Below, one piece after another: positions 1 through 9,090 of a stretch of 64,000 nt of DNA; the stretch's first letter is position 1, and each line of letters starts with the position of its first letter. The stretch lies in NCBI GenBank assembly GCA_028274465.1, contig CM051458.1, forward strand, positions 19,731,566-19,795,565, given 5' to 3'. This DNA comes from Plantago ovata. Its lineage: Eukaryota > Streptophyta > Magnoliopsida > Lamiales > Plantaginaceae. A program made the position numbers and the translations under genes. The notes below the pieces were generated by a model. That model was not told where the DNA came from. It searched no databases and worked only from the letters and a program-made list of their open reading frames with translations.

Positions 1-2
1 GA

Positions 3-122
3 AGGACGACATCAATAATAAACTCTCTGAATGAGTACATGAATATTAACCGACAGATGCATAGCATCAACACGCATGAACGACTAACTTCAGACCTCAT
101 GGAACACATCTGGAGGTGTTAG
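3..122 (+). pseudogene. C-terminal tail of a probable PIF/Harbinger transposase
   Basis: An open frame enters from the left edge and stops with TAG at 120-122. Its last residues read THERLTSDLMEHIWRC. A Thr-His-x-x-Leu stretch followed by D-L-(V/M/I)-E-H-(I/L)-W just before the stop is characteristic of plant PIF/Harbinger (ALP1/HARBI1-like) DDE transposases. Only about 39 residues are in the window, so neither the catalytic triad nor intactness can be judged. The assignment rests on this short tail and is tentative. Confidence 0.42.
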
Positions 123-400
123 TGATTGATTGTGCGAGCTTCATCAATTGTGTGTTTTATTTGTTTTAAGTTTCATGCATTTTATGTTTGTGTGTTGTGT
201 AGTTGTTGCATCTCAATTCGTTAGATTTTGTGTTTTAAATTTGATGTGAACTCGTTGTATAATGAGTATGTTCTGTGTTATGTGTTTAAATTTGGTGTAA
301 GTTATTTCAAATAAACTATTAAATATATTTTATTTTAATTTTAGTTCATCTTATCATAATATAATTATAAAAAAAAAAATTAAAAAAAAGAAAAAAACCA
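123..400. other. AT-rich stretch with no gene
   Basis: T-rich sequence follows the transposase stop, and an A-rich run occupies about 368-397. It could be the 3' untranslated region of the left-hand element. The A-run might also mark the 3' end of a retroposon, but no clear body precedes it. No coding region is supported. Confidence 0.5.
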
Positions 401-457
401 CCATGCCGCGGCATCGTGGCCACCAATGCAGAAATAAGCCACGATGCCGCGGCATGG
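401..457. repeat. Perfect 20-bp inverted repeat (hairpin)
   Basis: Positions 401-420 (starting CCATGCCGCGG) and 438-457 (ending CCGCGGCATGG) are exact reverse complements separated by 17 bases. Each arm contains the self-complementary core CCGCGG. It is GC- and CpG-rich inside an A-rich neighbourhood and lies where the readable LINE ORF1 begins. Confidence 0.85.
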
Positions 458-1486
458 AGGCAAAATAGTGCATGGTGCCATGGTATGGGATGGCACCAAT
501 GCAAATGGTCTAAAGGATTCTATGTTATTAACGTTAATTCTCATGAAGATTATTCCTTAGCTTTGGTGGGAGGACCTTGGTTCTTATTCAATCATTATCT
601 AGTTGTACAACCATGGAAACCAGGGTTTACTCCATCAAAAAAACTTGCTGAAGTTATGGTTATATGGTTACAATTACATGAGCTGCCTATCGAATATTAC
701 AATATAGAGGCTTTGTTTGACATAGCTAATGTTCTAGGCAGACCAATTAAAGTTGACTCTCATACAAATAATTCTTCAAAAGGGAGATATGCTAGACTCT
801 GTATTGAAATAGATACTGCTAAACCTTTACCCCAGTTTTTCAAATTGGAAGCATTTCAACCAATTTTGTATGAAATTAAAACTGAATTTTGCTTTAGTTG
901 TGGAAGGGTAGGGCATTTTAATGCTAATTGTAACAAAATTAAGGACCTTATCCCATCTGATAATCAATGCAACAGGCCTATGATGGATAAGGAGCCTAGT
1001 TTTGAAAACAATAGACATGAAAAGAGAGTTCCTTAGAAAAAAAATTATGTTGAAAAACTGGACTAGGACTTGAATAAATATGTTTGGAAAGTGGTTAACT
1101 ATCAGCCTGGCAAAAAGAAAATAGAGGACTCTAGGAGTGGTGGAAATAGTTCTTCTAAAACAAATAATTTCCTTGAGACTAGACATTCTCACTTTAATTC
1201 TCAAAATAAAGGTAATAACTCAAAAAATAATCTTGAGTGGAGGAAAAAAGCTGTTACAACCAAGGAACAAAATTCAGGTAATGTTAACAATAACAATAAA
1301 AAGGATTTGGTTGCTAACAATGCTAAAAATGTGGTTGCTCTTTGTGCTGTTAGAAATACTTTTTCTATCCTTAGAGAGCAATTAGGTATTCAAGACATGG
1401 TTGAGGATGGATCCACAGAACCAGAGCAAGGAAACATTAATGGTAAGTCTGAGTTATCTTGCGTTGCTGCAGATAAGGATAATTAG
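416..1486 (+). pseudogene. LINE ORF1: DUF4283-like domain plus zinc knuckle
   Basis: The first frame (416-1036) contains GGPWFLFNHYLVVQPWKP, a DUF4283-type core (GPW...H.L.V..W.P), then RYARLCIEID, and ends with the CCHC knuckle CFSCGRVGHFNANC at about 890-935. A second frame (1070-1486) is rich in Asn, Lys and Ser, like the low-complexity C-terminal half of these proteins. In the family ORF1 is the RNA-binding nucleocapsid-like protein of the LINE particle. The frame is broken after 1036. The ATG at 416 lies in an inverted repeat and is probably not the original start. Confidence 0.72.
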
Positions 1487-1593
1487 GTATGCAATCTTTT
1501 CTCCTCTAATACTACTACTGCAAGTAAATCTCTGCATTCTTGTAATGATGATTTGTCTCCAGAATTTGACTTAGATAAGAGATAGAGATTATC

Positions 1594-2137
1594 TGTAATG
1601 CCCCGCATCCCACATCGCTTACGAGTGAGTGGAATAAAGGGTATATATGTTAGACCACCACTCTCACATGGTATGAGGCCTTTTGGATGATTCCAAAAGC
1701 AAATCCGTTTGGGCTCAGGCCCAAAGCGGACAATATCATACTGCGGGGACGTGTGTGGGTCCGTCCAGGAGTAACCACGCCAGCCGGATTGGTCGGGTCG
1801 TTATCAGAGCCTAGATCAACCCAAAGCCCGCACCGGGTGGACGGTTGATAAAGGTTATTGTCAGTTTGTCACCCCTACCACTTAAGGCGCTCGACGAGGA
1901 CGTCGAGGCTTTAAGGGGGATAGTTTGTAATTCCCCGCATCCCATATCGCTTAAGAGTGAGTGGAATAAAGGGTATATATGTTAGACCACCACTCTCACA
2001 TGGTATGAGGCCTTTTGGGTGATTCCAAAAGAAAATCCGTGCGGGCTCAGGCCCAAAGCGGACAATATCATACTGTGGGGACGTGTGTGGGTCCGTCCAG
2101 GAGTAACCACGCCGGCCGGATTGGTCGAGTCGTTACA
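1594..2137 (+). mobile_element. TRIM (miniature LTR retrotransposon) with two about 210-bp LTRs
   Basis: Two direct repeats, about 1594-1803 and 1926-2137, both start TGTAAT and contain the same block from CCCCGCATCCCA to GGATTGGTCG. The right repeat ends in CA. TATCAGAGCC just inside the left repeat fits a primer site for initiator methionine tRNA. A purine-rich run (AAGGGGGATAG) precedes the right repeat. A 5-bp target duplication TTATC flanks the whole at 1589-1593 and 2138-2142. With 544 bp and no coding capacity this is a TRIM. The LTRs are clearly similar but show scattered differences, so it is moderately old. It lies inside the LINE. Confidence 0.88.
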
Positions 2138-2249
2138 TTATCAGGTTTGTCTGTAGCTAATTGTCCTTTTGATAAATTTTTAAATAGAGATAATCTGAGA
2201 GATAAGTTCTTAACCGATTTGTTAGAAGGAAATGATATTTTAATAAGAA

Positions 2250-2304
2250 GAGTTATTATATAGTAAGGCTGTCCTTTCCTATTAACATGGAAAGGCCTGG
2301 TTTT
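2250..2304 (+). repeat. Left terminal inverted repeat of MULE copy 1
   Basis: This pairs with 6998-7052. The outer 20 bases match poorly, but the inner part CCTTTCCTAxxAACATGGAAAGGCCTGGTTTT is almost identical. The core is itself self-complementary (CCTTTCC with GGAAAGG), which could be a transposase binding palindrome (inference). Confidence 0.88.
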
Positions 2305-2363
2305 TATAGCAAAAACCAGAAACCAAAACCGCTAGGCGGTTTTCGCAGTTTTGAGGAGAAATT

Positions 2364-2387
2364 AAACCGGCCGGTTTAGTATAAATA
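2364..2387 (+). promoter_or_regulatory. Left-arm promoter of MULE copy 1: palindrome plus TATA box
   Basis: The perfect palindrome AAACCGGCCGGTTT (2364-2377) lies directly before TATAAATA (2380-2387). A pyrimidine-rich leader with TTTTTCGCTTTTTTCTCTGC follows. The arrangement looks like a core promoter reading into the element. MULE TIRs are known to carry promoters; transcription of this one is inferred. Confidence 0.55.
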
Positions 2388-2529
2388 GGTCAAAAAACAC
2401 ACAAAATCACAGAAACCCTCAAACACATAGTTGAACGTGCACTGCGTGTTTTTCGCTTTTTTCTCTGCAAATCGATCAAATCTCACCGGAATTTCACCGA
2501 TCAAAGCTCATCTTCACAACATATCATCC

Positions 2530-2890
2530 GACAACACTTCCATGGATGTTAATCAGGTGAATCAAGCAATAATCATCTGATTTCTATACGTTTTGCAATT
2601 GTATTTTGCTGTTTTCCTAATTCATCTCTATTTTTTATGATTCAATATTATTTTCCTGATTATTCAACCGAATTGTGGTCGGAATTGATGTTCAAAACGT
2701 TCAGATTCATCCAAAAACGCTTCCATGGATGTTAATCAGGTGAATCAAGCAACAATCATCTGATTTATATGTTTTGCGATTGTATTTTGCTGTTTTCCTC
2801 ATTCATCTCTATTTTTTCTGATTCAATGTTGTTTTCCTGATTATTCAATCGAATTGCGATCGGAATTGATGTTCAAAAGGTTCAGATTCA
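2530..2890 (+). repeat. Tandem duplication in the left-arm leader of the MULE
   Basis: The block starting CTTCCATGGATGTTAATCAG occurs at about 2538 and again at about 2722, followed each time by about 160 bases of near-identical sequence through GATTATTCAA. In both, ATGGATGTTAATCAG is followed by GTGAAT, which could act as a 5' splice site. If so, exon 1 would encode MDVNQ. The duplication is also present in copy 2 (about 52700-53045, minus strand). Confidence 0.7.
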
Positions 2891-3059
2891 ACTGGTAAAA
2901 TACTCGAAGCACCAAACCAAAACTTGTGAAGAAGGAAGATTCTCAGATCTGGAAATTATTGAATAAATTGAATCAGAACAGCAAAATCCGTAAGTTATTA
3001 TATACTTTTAAGCCTTTCTGTTATGGTTTGATCTGTATGTAGTATGTTTGTGCATATTT

Positions 3060-4110
3060 TTATTTGGTAACGACAGGTTATGGTTTTAAAATGTCATTTT
3101 ATGGTTTTAATCGGCGTTGTTATAATACTTTTAAGCCTCGTTGTTGCTTGTTTTTAGTTTGTCTACTATGTTTCTGCATTTATTCATTGAATCATGACGT
3201 GTTATTGTTTTTAATATGCATAATATAGTTTTAAGAGTTGTTTTATGGTTAATTGCAGTTTCTACGGTAGTCTGATTGTTACCGTTCTAACCATAGTACA
3301 TGTTACGCGTTCAAGGTCTCCAAGTTATGGTTTTATGTTATGTTGTTATACTTTTACACAACACATTTATATGTTCATTATAAGTTATGGTTCTAGCAAC
3401 GTTGTTATCGTATCTTACATTATTCGGAATGTTATGAATATATATTTAAGGTTCATGTTATGCTTTTCAATATGTTGTGTTATGGTTTTAAGCAATGTTG
3501 TTATAGTATTCTACTTATTCAACATGCTTTTGTCTAAGACTTTGTGTTATGGTTTTAAGATAGCTTTATAAGACCATTCGTTATGCGTTTGAAAACTATT
3601 ATTTTATATTTCTCCATATTAGAGTTTGAAGGACGCCTATTATGGTTTAAAGTATGATGGTTGTGGTTTTAGAAACTGATCTTACAGTATGTTTACAATT
3701 GGCAACTAGTTTAGAATTGGTTTAAGATTCTTACAGTTATACTTCAAAAGAACTTGTTTTAACGCCTCCTATTTCACTGGATGAATAAAATGCATGTAAT
3801 TTCAACATCCTCATGATGTTGTGGTTTTAAAAGTAGATATTATTATGATTTAAAATAATGTCAGTTGATTTTTTTATGGCTGACACTTGTTAAGCTTGTG
3901 AGTCATGTGGTTATGATTTTAAGTGCACCCGCTTATGGCTTGAAGGCATTTTGTTGTAGTTTGAGGTTTTGATTCTATGAATTTTAGTAATATCAGTTAA
4001 TATTTTCATGTTGTCAACTGGTATATTCTTTAGGTATGTTGTTATGATTTTACTAGATCATGGTATGTTTTACATGACCGTATTATGGTTTTAAGCATGT
4101 AAATGAACAA
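3060..4110 (+). repeat. Degenerate TTATGGTTTTAA array, left arm of MULE copy 1
   Basis: TTATGGTTTTAA recurs irregularly. Exact copies lie near 3078, 3100, 3480, 3547 and 4083, with many one- or two-base variants between them (such as TTATGGTTTTAT, TTATGATTTTAA, TTGTGGTTTTAA). All are on the plus strand here. No fixed period is seen, so this is not a simple tandem satellite. A small frame across 3245-3571 is a by-product of the repeat and is not supported as a gene. Because the array lies between possible exon pieces, it behaves like an intron filling. Confidence 0.7.
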
Positions 4111-4223
4111 AAAAATTAAAGGAATGCATTTTTTCAGAAACAAAAGGATGAAGATTCAGAATTTTATCACCTCTACCGTATGATGAAGATGCTAGGCTGA
4201 CTACTATTTTATGAAGAGATGGA

Positions 4224-4538
4224 ATGATGAAGGAGGACTACAAGTTGTTTGAAGAAGTTGTGATATTTTTGACACCGCGTACAACCTCATATGGCTGCAT
4301 CAGAAACACCAATTTTGTTGATTCAAAGATCAAGAACAAGCTTACTTGCAAGAAGCCAGTTGCTTCAAAGATCAACAACAAATTTACTCCCAAGAATCCA
4401 GTTGCTTCAAAGATCAAGTTTACTCGCAAGAACCCAATTCAAAGACTCAAATCCAGTTTGCATCAGAAACACCACATGAACGCTTGTTGTAATTTTGTTG
4501 CTTTCATAATACTAGTTTTAAAAACTTTAATTGATTGA
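4224..4538 (+). CDS. Small repeat protein in the MULE centre, left-arm gene (hypothetical)
   Basis: A 104-residue frame contains three imperfect repeats encoded by 42-bp units at about 4318-4440: SKIKNKLTCKKPVA, SKINNKFTPKNPVA and a shorter SKIKFTRKNPIQ. It is very basic. Copy 2 keeps the same frame as 108 residues (51051-51377, minus strand), so the reading frame survived in both copies. The true start is unknown; an upstream piece (KQKDEDSEFYHLYRMMKMLG at about 4138-4197) may be part of the same transcript. No known domain is recognised. Confidence 0.4.
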   Translation: MMKEDYKLFEEVVIFLTPRTTSYGCIRNTNFVDSKIKNKLTCKKPVASKINNKFTPKNPVASKIKFTRKNPIQRLKSSLHQKHHMNACCNFVAFIILVLKTLID

Positions 4539-4850
4539 ATGTTTCAGTCCTGATATGACTACATTATTCAATTTTATATTAATTGGCATGGTATCATATA
4601 TCTCATATAGCAATTGGTGTGGTTATAAGTACCATTGTCCTGGTTTTATGTATCTAGGTTGTTGTTTCAAGTACCCACCGTTTTGCCGTTCTAAGAACTC
4701 AAATTAAGATTGTAATGGAGAACGATTGTTGTAATTTTGTTGCTTTGATAATACTAGTTTTAGGGACTTCAATTGACTAAATGGTTCAATCTTTACATGA
4801 ATGAAGTATTCAATTTTACACTAGTTTATTGCATGGTTTCATGACTTTAC
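4479..4850 (+). repeat. Diverged duplication near the MULE centre
   Basis: AACGCTTGTTGTAATTTTG (about 4479) and AACGATTGTTGTAATTTTG (about 4722) start two diverged copies of the same about 130-bp segment, both running through ATAATACTAGTTTTA and TATTCAATTTTA. The pair is also present in copy 2 (about 50775-51105). It marks roughly where the two convergent arms meet, so it could hold their 3' ends. Confidence 0.6.
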
Positions 4851-4889
4851 ATTGCGTCCTTAAAAAAGGTATAACAAAAGCTCTTAGAA

Positions 4890-6200
4890 GTATAACATAA
4901 AATATTAAAACCATATCATCGTTAACTATTATGAAAATCCCTTAAAACCATAACATGACTTATTAAAAGTATTAACATATAACCAGTTGGTGTAGTTATC
5001 AGTACTCTTATTGTGGTTTACAAACATACATTTTTTTAAGTACCCACTATCCAAATCATACACTACATTTTTTTAAGTACTCTTATCGTCCAAAAACACA
5101 TCACAAAAGCCCTACTTCTTCAGAATTTTGTTGGTTATTATCTTAACTCGCACTTTTTTAATCACTCGGTCAATTGTGCTTGGTTCTTTAGAATCTTTAC
5201 CAACTGCAACAGCAACAACTATACCAACAGTCGCAACACCTTGTCTCTTAAAATCATAATAAAACGTGTTAAAACTATAATGTATACATTTAAAACCATA
5301 TCATAGATTAAAAACAATAACCAAAACATATAAGAGTTGCACATTAAACCACTGCTTAAAACCATACACAAACTTATCGTTCAAAAGGCAAAAACTAATT
5401 GTTCAAATCAGAAATTACTTCAAATAAAATCTAAATAATCACTTTTGTCCAGGAAATTATTACAAATCCTACTGCTTCAAAATATTGTTGACTTTACGTA
5501 ACTCGCAAATTATGTAGCTTTCGTTTAATTGTCCCCATCTCTTCATAATCTAAAACACCAGCAGCTACACAACCAACAATTATACGAACAGCAAGGGCAT
5601 CTTGCCTCTTCTTTGATCTTCTCTCCCCCTACAGTATCAGAAACTATCAACAACTACAAAAAAGAAAAACGCAAAACATCAGCACCACATTTAAAAGCAC
5701 AAAATCACACCTTAAAACAATAACATAATCCCTTAATTATATAGCATGATCCCTTCAAACTATAACAGTACATCGTAATCCTTTCAGCAAGAAAACTAAA
5801 GTAGCATAACATTACACCCCCCCCCAACCCCCTAAAAACCATAACGCGTAAGACCTTAAATAGCATAGGAGGATATCTTCAAACTTCAACAACACAAACA
5901 TCAACATCTAAAAACGTACTATCACATATAATCACTTAAAAGAATAACATGATCCCTTAAAACCATAACAATGCACCTTCACTTTTTCAACTACAAACTA
6001 ATGTAGGATAATGATACACCCCCTAAAAATCATAACATAAACACTTACAAATCATAAGACGACTTATAAAAACAACAACAACATAGTTACGGAACCATAA
6101 ACATCACACAACCCTTAAATCTTAACAATAGGTGTTAAACTATAACATAATCCCTTAAAACGCATAACACAATTTGATATATAGGAGCGTGAATAATAAT
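4890..6200 (-). repeat. Degenerate TTATGGTTTTAA array on the minus strand, right arm of MULE copy 1
   Basis: The same motif as in the left arm appears as TTAAAACCATAA (exact near 4944 and 5957) with many variants such as TAAAACCATATC and TAAAAACCATAACG. The orientation has switched relative to 3060-4110, so the motif again lies on the strand that would be the sense strand of the right-arm gene. Confidence 0.68.
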
Positions 6201-6623
6201 TTTCATAATCCCAATGAAACTTAAAAACACACCAAAATTCATTATAAGCATACCAGCAACACTTAGTACTAAAAGAAAAAAAATTCAACAACAGAAATTA
6301 AGTATATTATTAAGCATACTAGATACACTTAAAATAAAACCAAAATTCATCGTAAACAACATCAAAATACCTTATAAGCATACCACTGACACTTAAAACC
6401 GTAACATAAAAACACCTGAACCATAACATCACACAAACAGAGCATATAATAGAATGAATACATCCACAAACACTTCAAAGCACAACAAAAAACAGATTCA
6501 CAATATCAAAATCAACAACTAAACTAACATACCCTTATTAGAAGAATCAACTCTCCATTGTGAAAACTACTTCAACGGATTAGCAGCGTCTGGAACACCG
6601 AAAAAACCCTTCCTCTTCGTCAT
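5112..6623 (-). CDS. Right-arm gene of MULE copy 1 (hypothetical, split)
   Basis: Read leftwards, ATG at 6623 opens MTKRKGFFGVPDAANPLK (stop at 6567), with a possible donor GTATG shortly after. Further in, two related pieces correspond to the frames that are clean in copy 2 (49965-50099 and 50347-50481). The exon model is inferred: intron-like sequence with the TTATGGTTTTAA motif separates the pieces, and the UAG before the first donor makes the exact structure uncertain. The products would be small and basic, of unknown function. Identity of the ATG and stop between copies is the main support. Confidence 0.35.
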
Positions 6624-6884
6624 GCTTCAAATCAGAACCCCTAGATCTGTGAAATCAGATCTGAGAAGAAACCAAATTTGAAACCCTAGATCTCACAAAA
6701 CACATTGAGAACACTGAATCCAACATGAAGGTAGTAGAAAACGAAGAAAAAGGAAGAACAATCGGCTTGTTTCTTCCATTGATCGGAAAAGTTTGAGATT
6801 CAGCAGGAGAAGAAGACGGGAATTTGCAGAGAGAAAAAAAGGAATTTCACATAGTAAAACGCTGAACTGTGTGTTTTGTGTGTG

Positions 6885-6910
6885 GAGAGGTTATATTTAT
6901 TTTATTAAGA
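6885..6910 (-). promoter_or_regulatory. Right-arm promoter-like region of MULE copy 1
   Basis: On the minus strand an AATAAATATAA TATA-like box (about 6891-6901) is followed by a leader with CTTTTTTTCTCTCTGC, closely resembling the leader of the left arm. Transcription would run toward the centre. Convergent transcription from the two TIRs is known from MuDR; here it is inferred from the symmetry. Confidence 0.45.
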
Positions 6911-6997
6911 AAACCGGGTTTGCGTAAAAGCTCAATCGGTCGGCCGGTTTAATCTCAAAACCAGCGAGTTTGGGCAAAAACCAGCTAGTTTTATCCT

Positions 6998-7052
6998 AAA
7001 ACCAGGCCTTTCCATGTTGGTAGGAAAGGTCGGCCTCTCCATAGACTTTATC
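6998..7052 (-). repeat. Right terminal inverted repeat of MULE copy 1
   Basis: Reverse complement partner of 2250-2304. GGCC also flanks the CCTTTCC/GGAAAGG palindrome on this side. The element ends at 7052, directly before the second TAATAAGAA. Confidence 0.88.
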
Positions 7053-7061
7053 TAATAAGAA

Positions 7062-8361
7062 ATGATAACCTATCTCTTAATGACCACCCCCTAACAACCA
7101 ATACGACCACTAACCGTGAGAATTTGGTTCTGTCTGAGATTATGAGAGATAATAATGACGGCTCTGGAAATAAACAAGTAATAAATTTTGCAACGGAAAA
7201 ACAATGGAGTAATGTAAAAAATAAAACCCTTAAGATTCCCCAGGAAACATGCATTTTAAATAATGAAAGGTTAATTAATGTGCAAGTAACTGGTAAGGTG
7301 TTAAATACGTAAATCTCTGAGTCTAATCAATCACAACGCAAACAATCTGAAAATCTAAGTACTAGCCATGGACCAGAAGCTCAAAATGAAAAATGAACCA
7401 AAACTCCAATCAACTCCAAACATCAAACATGACCTCAACAAAATTCATCTATGCTCAAATACTCTCTTCACCAGGCCAAACTCCATCCCCACCCTCTTCA
7501 CTGTTCCCATCTCCACCCAAGGATACTCCCTTGACCAGTAGTCCATCTCCCACCTCAGCTCCAGTGCCAACAAGGAATCTGCTGGGAGCACTCAACCCTT
7601 TCAGGGCCAAGAGCTTCCATTCAATGGAATTGGGGAGCAGCTCCTCACAGACAGAAAGGCTGAAAATCAAGCCATGCAGCTGGAAAGGATTCCAACCAAT
7701 CCTCAAGCAAGAGGTTTTCTCAGGACAAGAGAGAAAGGCGTAAGGAACATAGAGGCAAAGTCCTTCCTAAGTGGATGGAGCCAATTAAATCCATCAAGAA
7801 ACCTGTCTCCTCCAAGATCAAGTCCAAGCTCCACTCTGTCTTTCCCAAGAACAAACCAGGCCCTAGTAGCCCCACTAAGAATCGTTTATCAAAACTTCCA
7901 GGTCGTAGTTCCAACAAACAACACTCCAACATTTCATCTTTTTCCAACCTTTCCAACCCTAGCTCCAAGAAACATCAGAGCCAATCACAGATCCAACTTC
8001 TATTAGGATCAACAAGGGGAGAGGGAGAGGATGAGAGAAGCTATCAGGATTGCAATCCAAAAAGAGGAACTGGAGAATATGGTGTTGGAACAAATGACAA
8101 CAAACACTGTCAGAATCTATCCTTTTCACCATTATCCTCTAGTGTACTAGTTCAAGACAACAGTGGAGCAAATATCCCTAAGGTACTCTCACAGGCCAAT
8201 ACAGATGATAGAATTCTATCAAATGAGGCATCTCCTGTATGTTCAACCTTGGTCAAATGGGGACCTGGCTCCAATGATTCCATTCCAAATGAGGAATGTG
8301 ACATCAGGAACCATGGGGGACAGAACATTGAGGACCAGGAACCCAATAAATTCAACAATTC
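7062..8361 (+). pseudogene. LINE ORF1, 3' part
   Basis: After the MULE the LINE resumes with low-complexity Pro/Ser/Lys-rich frames (7393-7743, 7775-8361) that carry no further domain I recognise, as expected for the linker part of plant L1 ORF1. The frame 7775-8668 runs without a stop into the endonuclease start, so ORF1 and ORF2 are adjacent or fused here. Frames before 7393 are broken. Confidence 0.55.
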
Positions 8362-9090
8362 CATGAAGATCATAGCATGGAATATTAGAGGGGCAGGAGG
8401 AAGAGCTAAGCAAAATGCTCTTAAAGAGATGATCAATGAGCTGAACCCTATGCTTATCACTGTAATGGACACAAGGATGTCTTACTCCAATTCTAAAAGG
8501 GTACTCTACAACATCTGGAATGCAAACAAGTATATAGTCCCTACCTCCATTGATAACCCTCAGATTGGTGGATTCTGGATCTTATGGAATAGCACTAGGA
8601 TTCAACTGATCATGCATGAGGTGGGAGATAGAGTTGCTCATTTCAGGATTAAACCAGTGATGCCTTAGGAAGATGATGTAGCTCCAGCTGAGATGAATGT
8701 AGCAGCTGTCTATAATTATCCTAACTATGCTCACCAATATCAGGTATGGAACAAGCTTACTGACCTTTGCCTTAATAATTCTGGTCCTTGGCTAGTACTT
8801 GGTGATTTTAATAATTTCTGCATCCTCATGAAAAATTAAGTGGTAATAGACCTAGTTGGAGAAAAATGAATTTCAAACTTGTTTACATAATTGCAAGTTT
8901 CTTGACCTTGGCTATTGTGGAACCAAGTACACTTTGGAAAATAAAAATTATGTAACTGGTCATATTACTATAAGGCTAGATAGAACCTGTGCTAATGTTG
9001 AGTGGTTCAATATGTTCCCTAATACCATAGTTTGGGATCTTACTAGCAATGTTTCTAATCATAAGCCGATTAATTATGGTTGTTACTCTT
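8362..9090 (+). pseudogene. LINE ORF2 N-terminus: apurinic-like endonuclease
   Basis: The ATG at 8362 opens MKIIAWNIRGAGG, the typical start of the endonuclease in plant L1 ORF2 (an exonuclease/endonuclease/phosphatase fold; the N of WN is catalytic). Further matches are GGFWILWN (8569-8592) and, in other frames, WLVLGDFN-like sequence near 8790 and FLDLGYCGTKYTLEN-like sequence near 8890. The enzyme nicks the target DNA to start target-primed reverse transcription. A stop at 8666-8668 and frame changes afterwards inactivate it. Confidence 0.75.

Larger units (their letters stand above)
2250..7052 (+). mobile_element. Mutator-like element (MULE), copy 1, 4803 bp
   Basis: A perfect 9-bp target duplication TAATAAGAA (2241-2249 and 7053-7061) flanks terminal inverted repeats of about 55 bp (2250-2304 and 6998-7052). 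The best conserved TIR core runs from CCTTTCC through AACATGGAAAGGCCTGG. The 9-bp duplication is diagnostic of Mutator-like elements. The interior has no MURA-like transposase that I can recognise. Two convergent gene-like arms are present instead: the left arm starts with a TATA box and leader at 2380 reading right, the right arm with a TATA-like sequence at about 6891 reading left. A reverse-orientation copy lies at 48546-53339. It interrupts the LINE and is younger than it. Confidence 0.9.

Noticed and set aside
3245-3571. 108-codon frame in the MULE left arm, and its copy at 52018-52254
   Set aside because: It consists of the translated TTATGGTTTTAA repeat, has a hydrophobic low-complexity composition and is shortened in the second copy.
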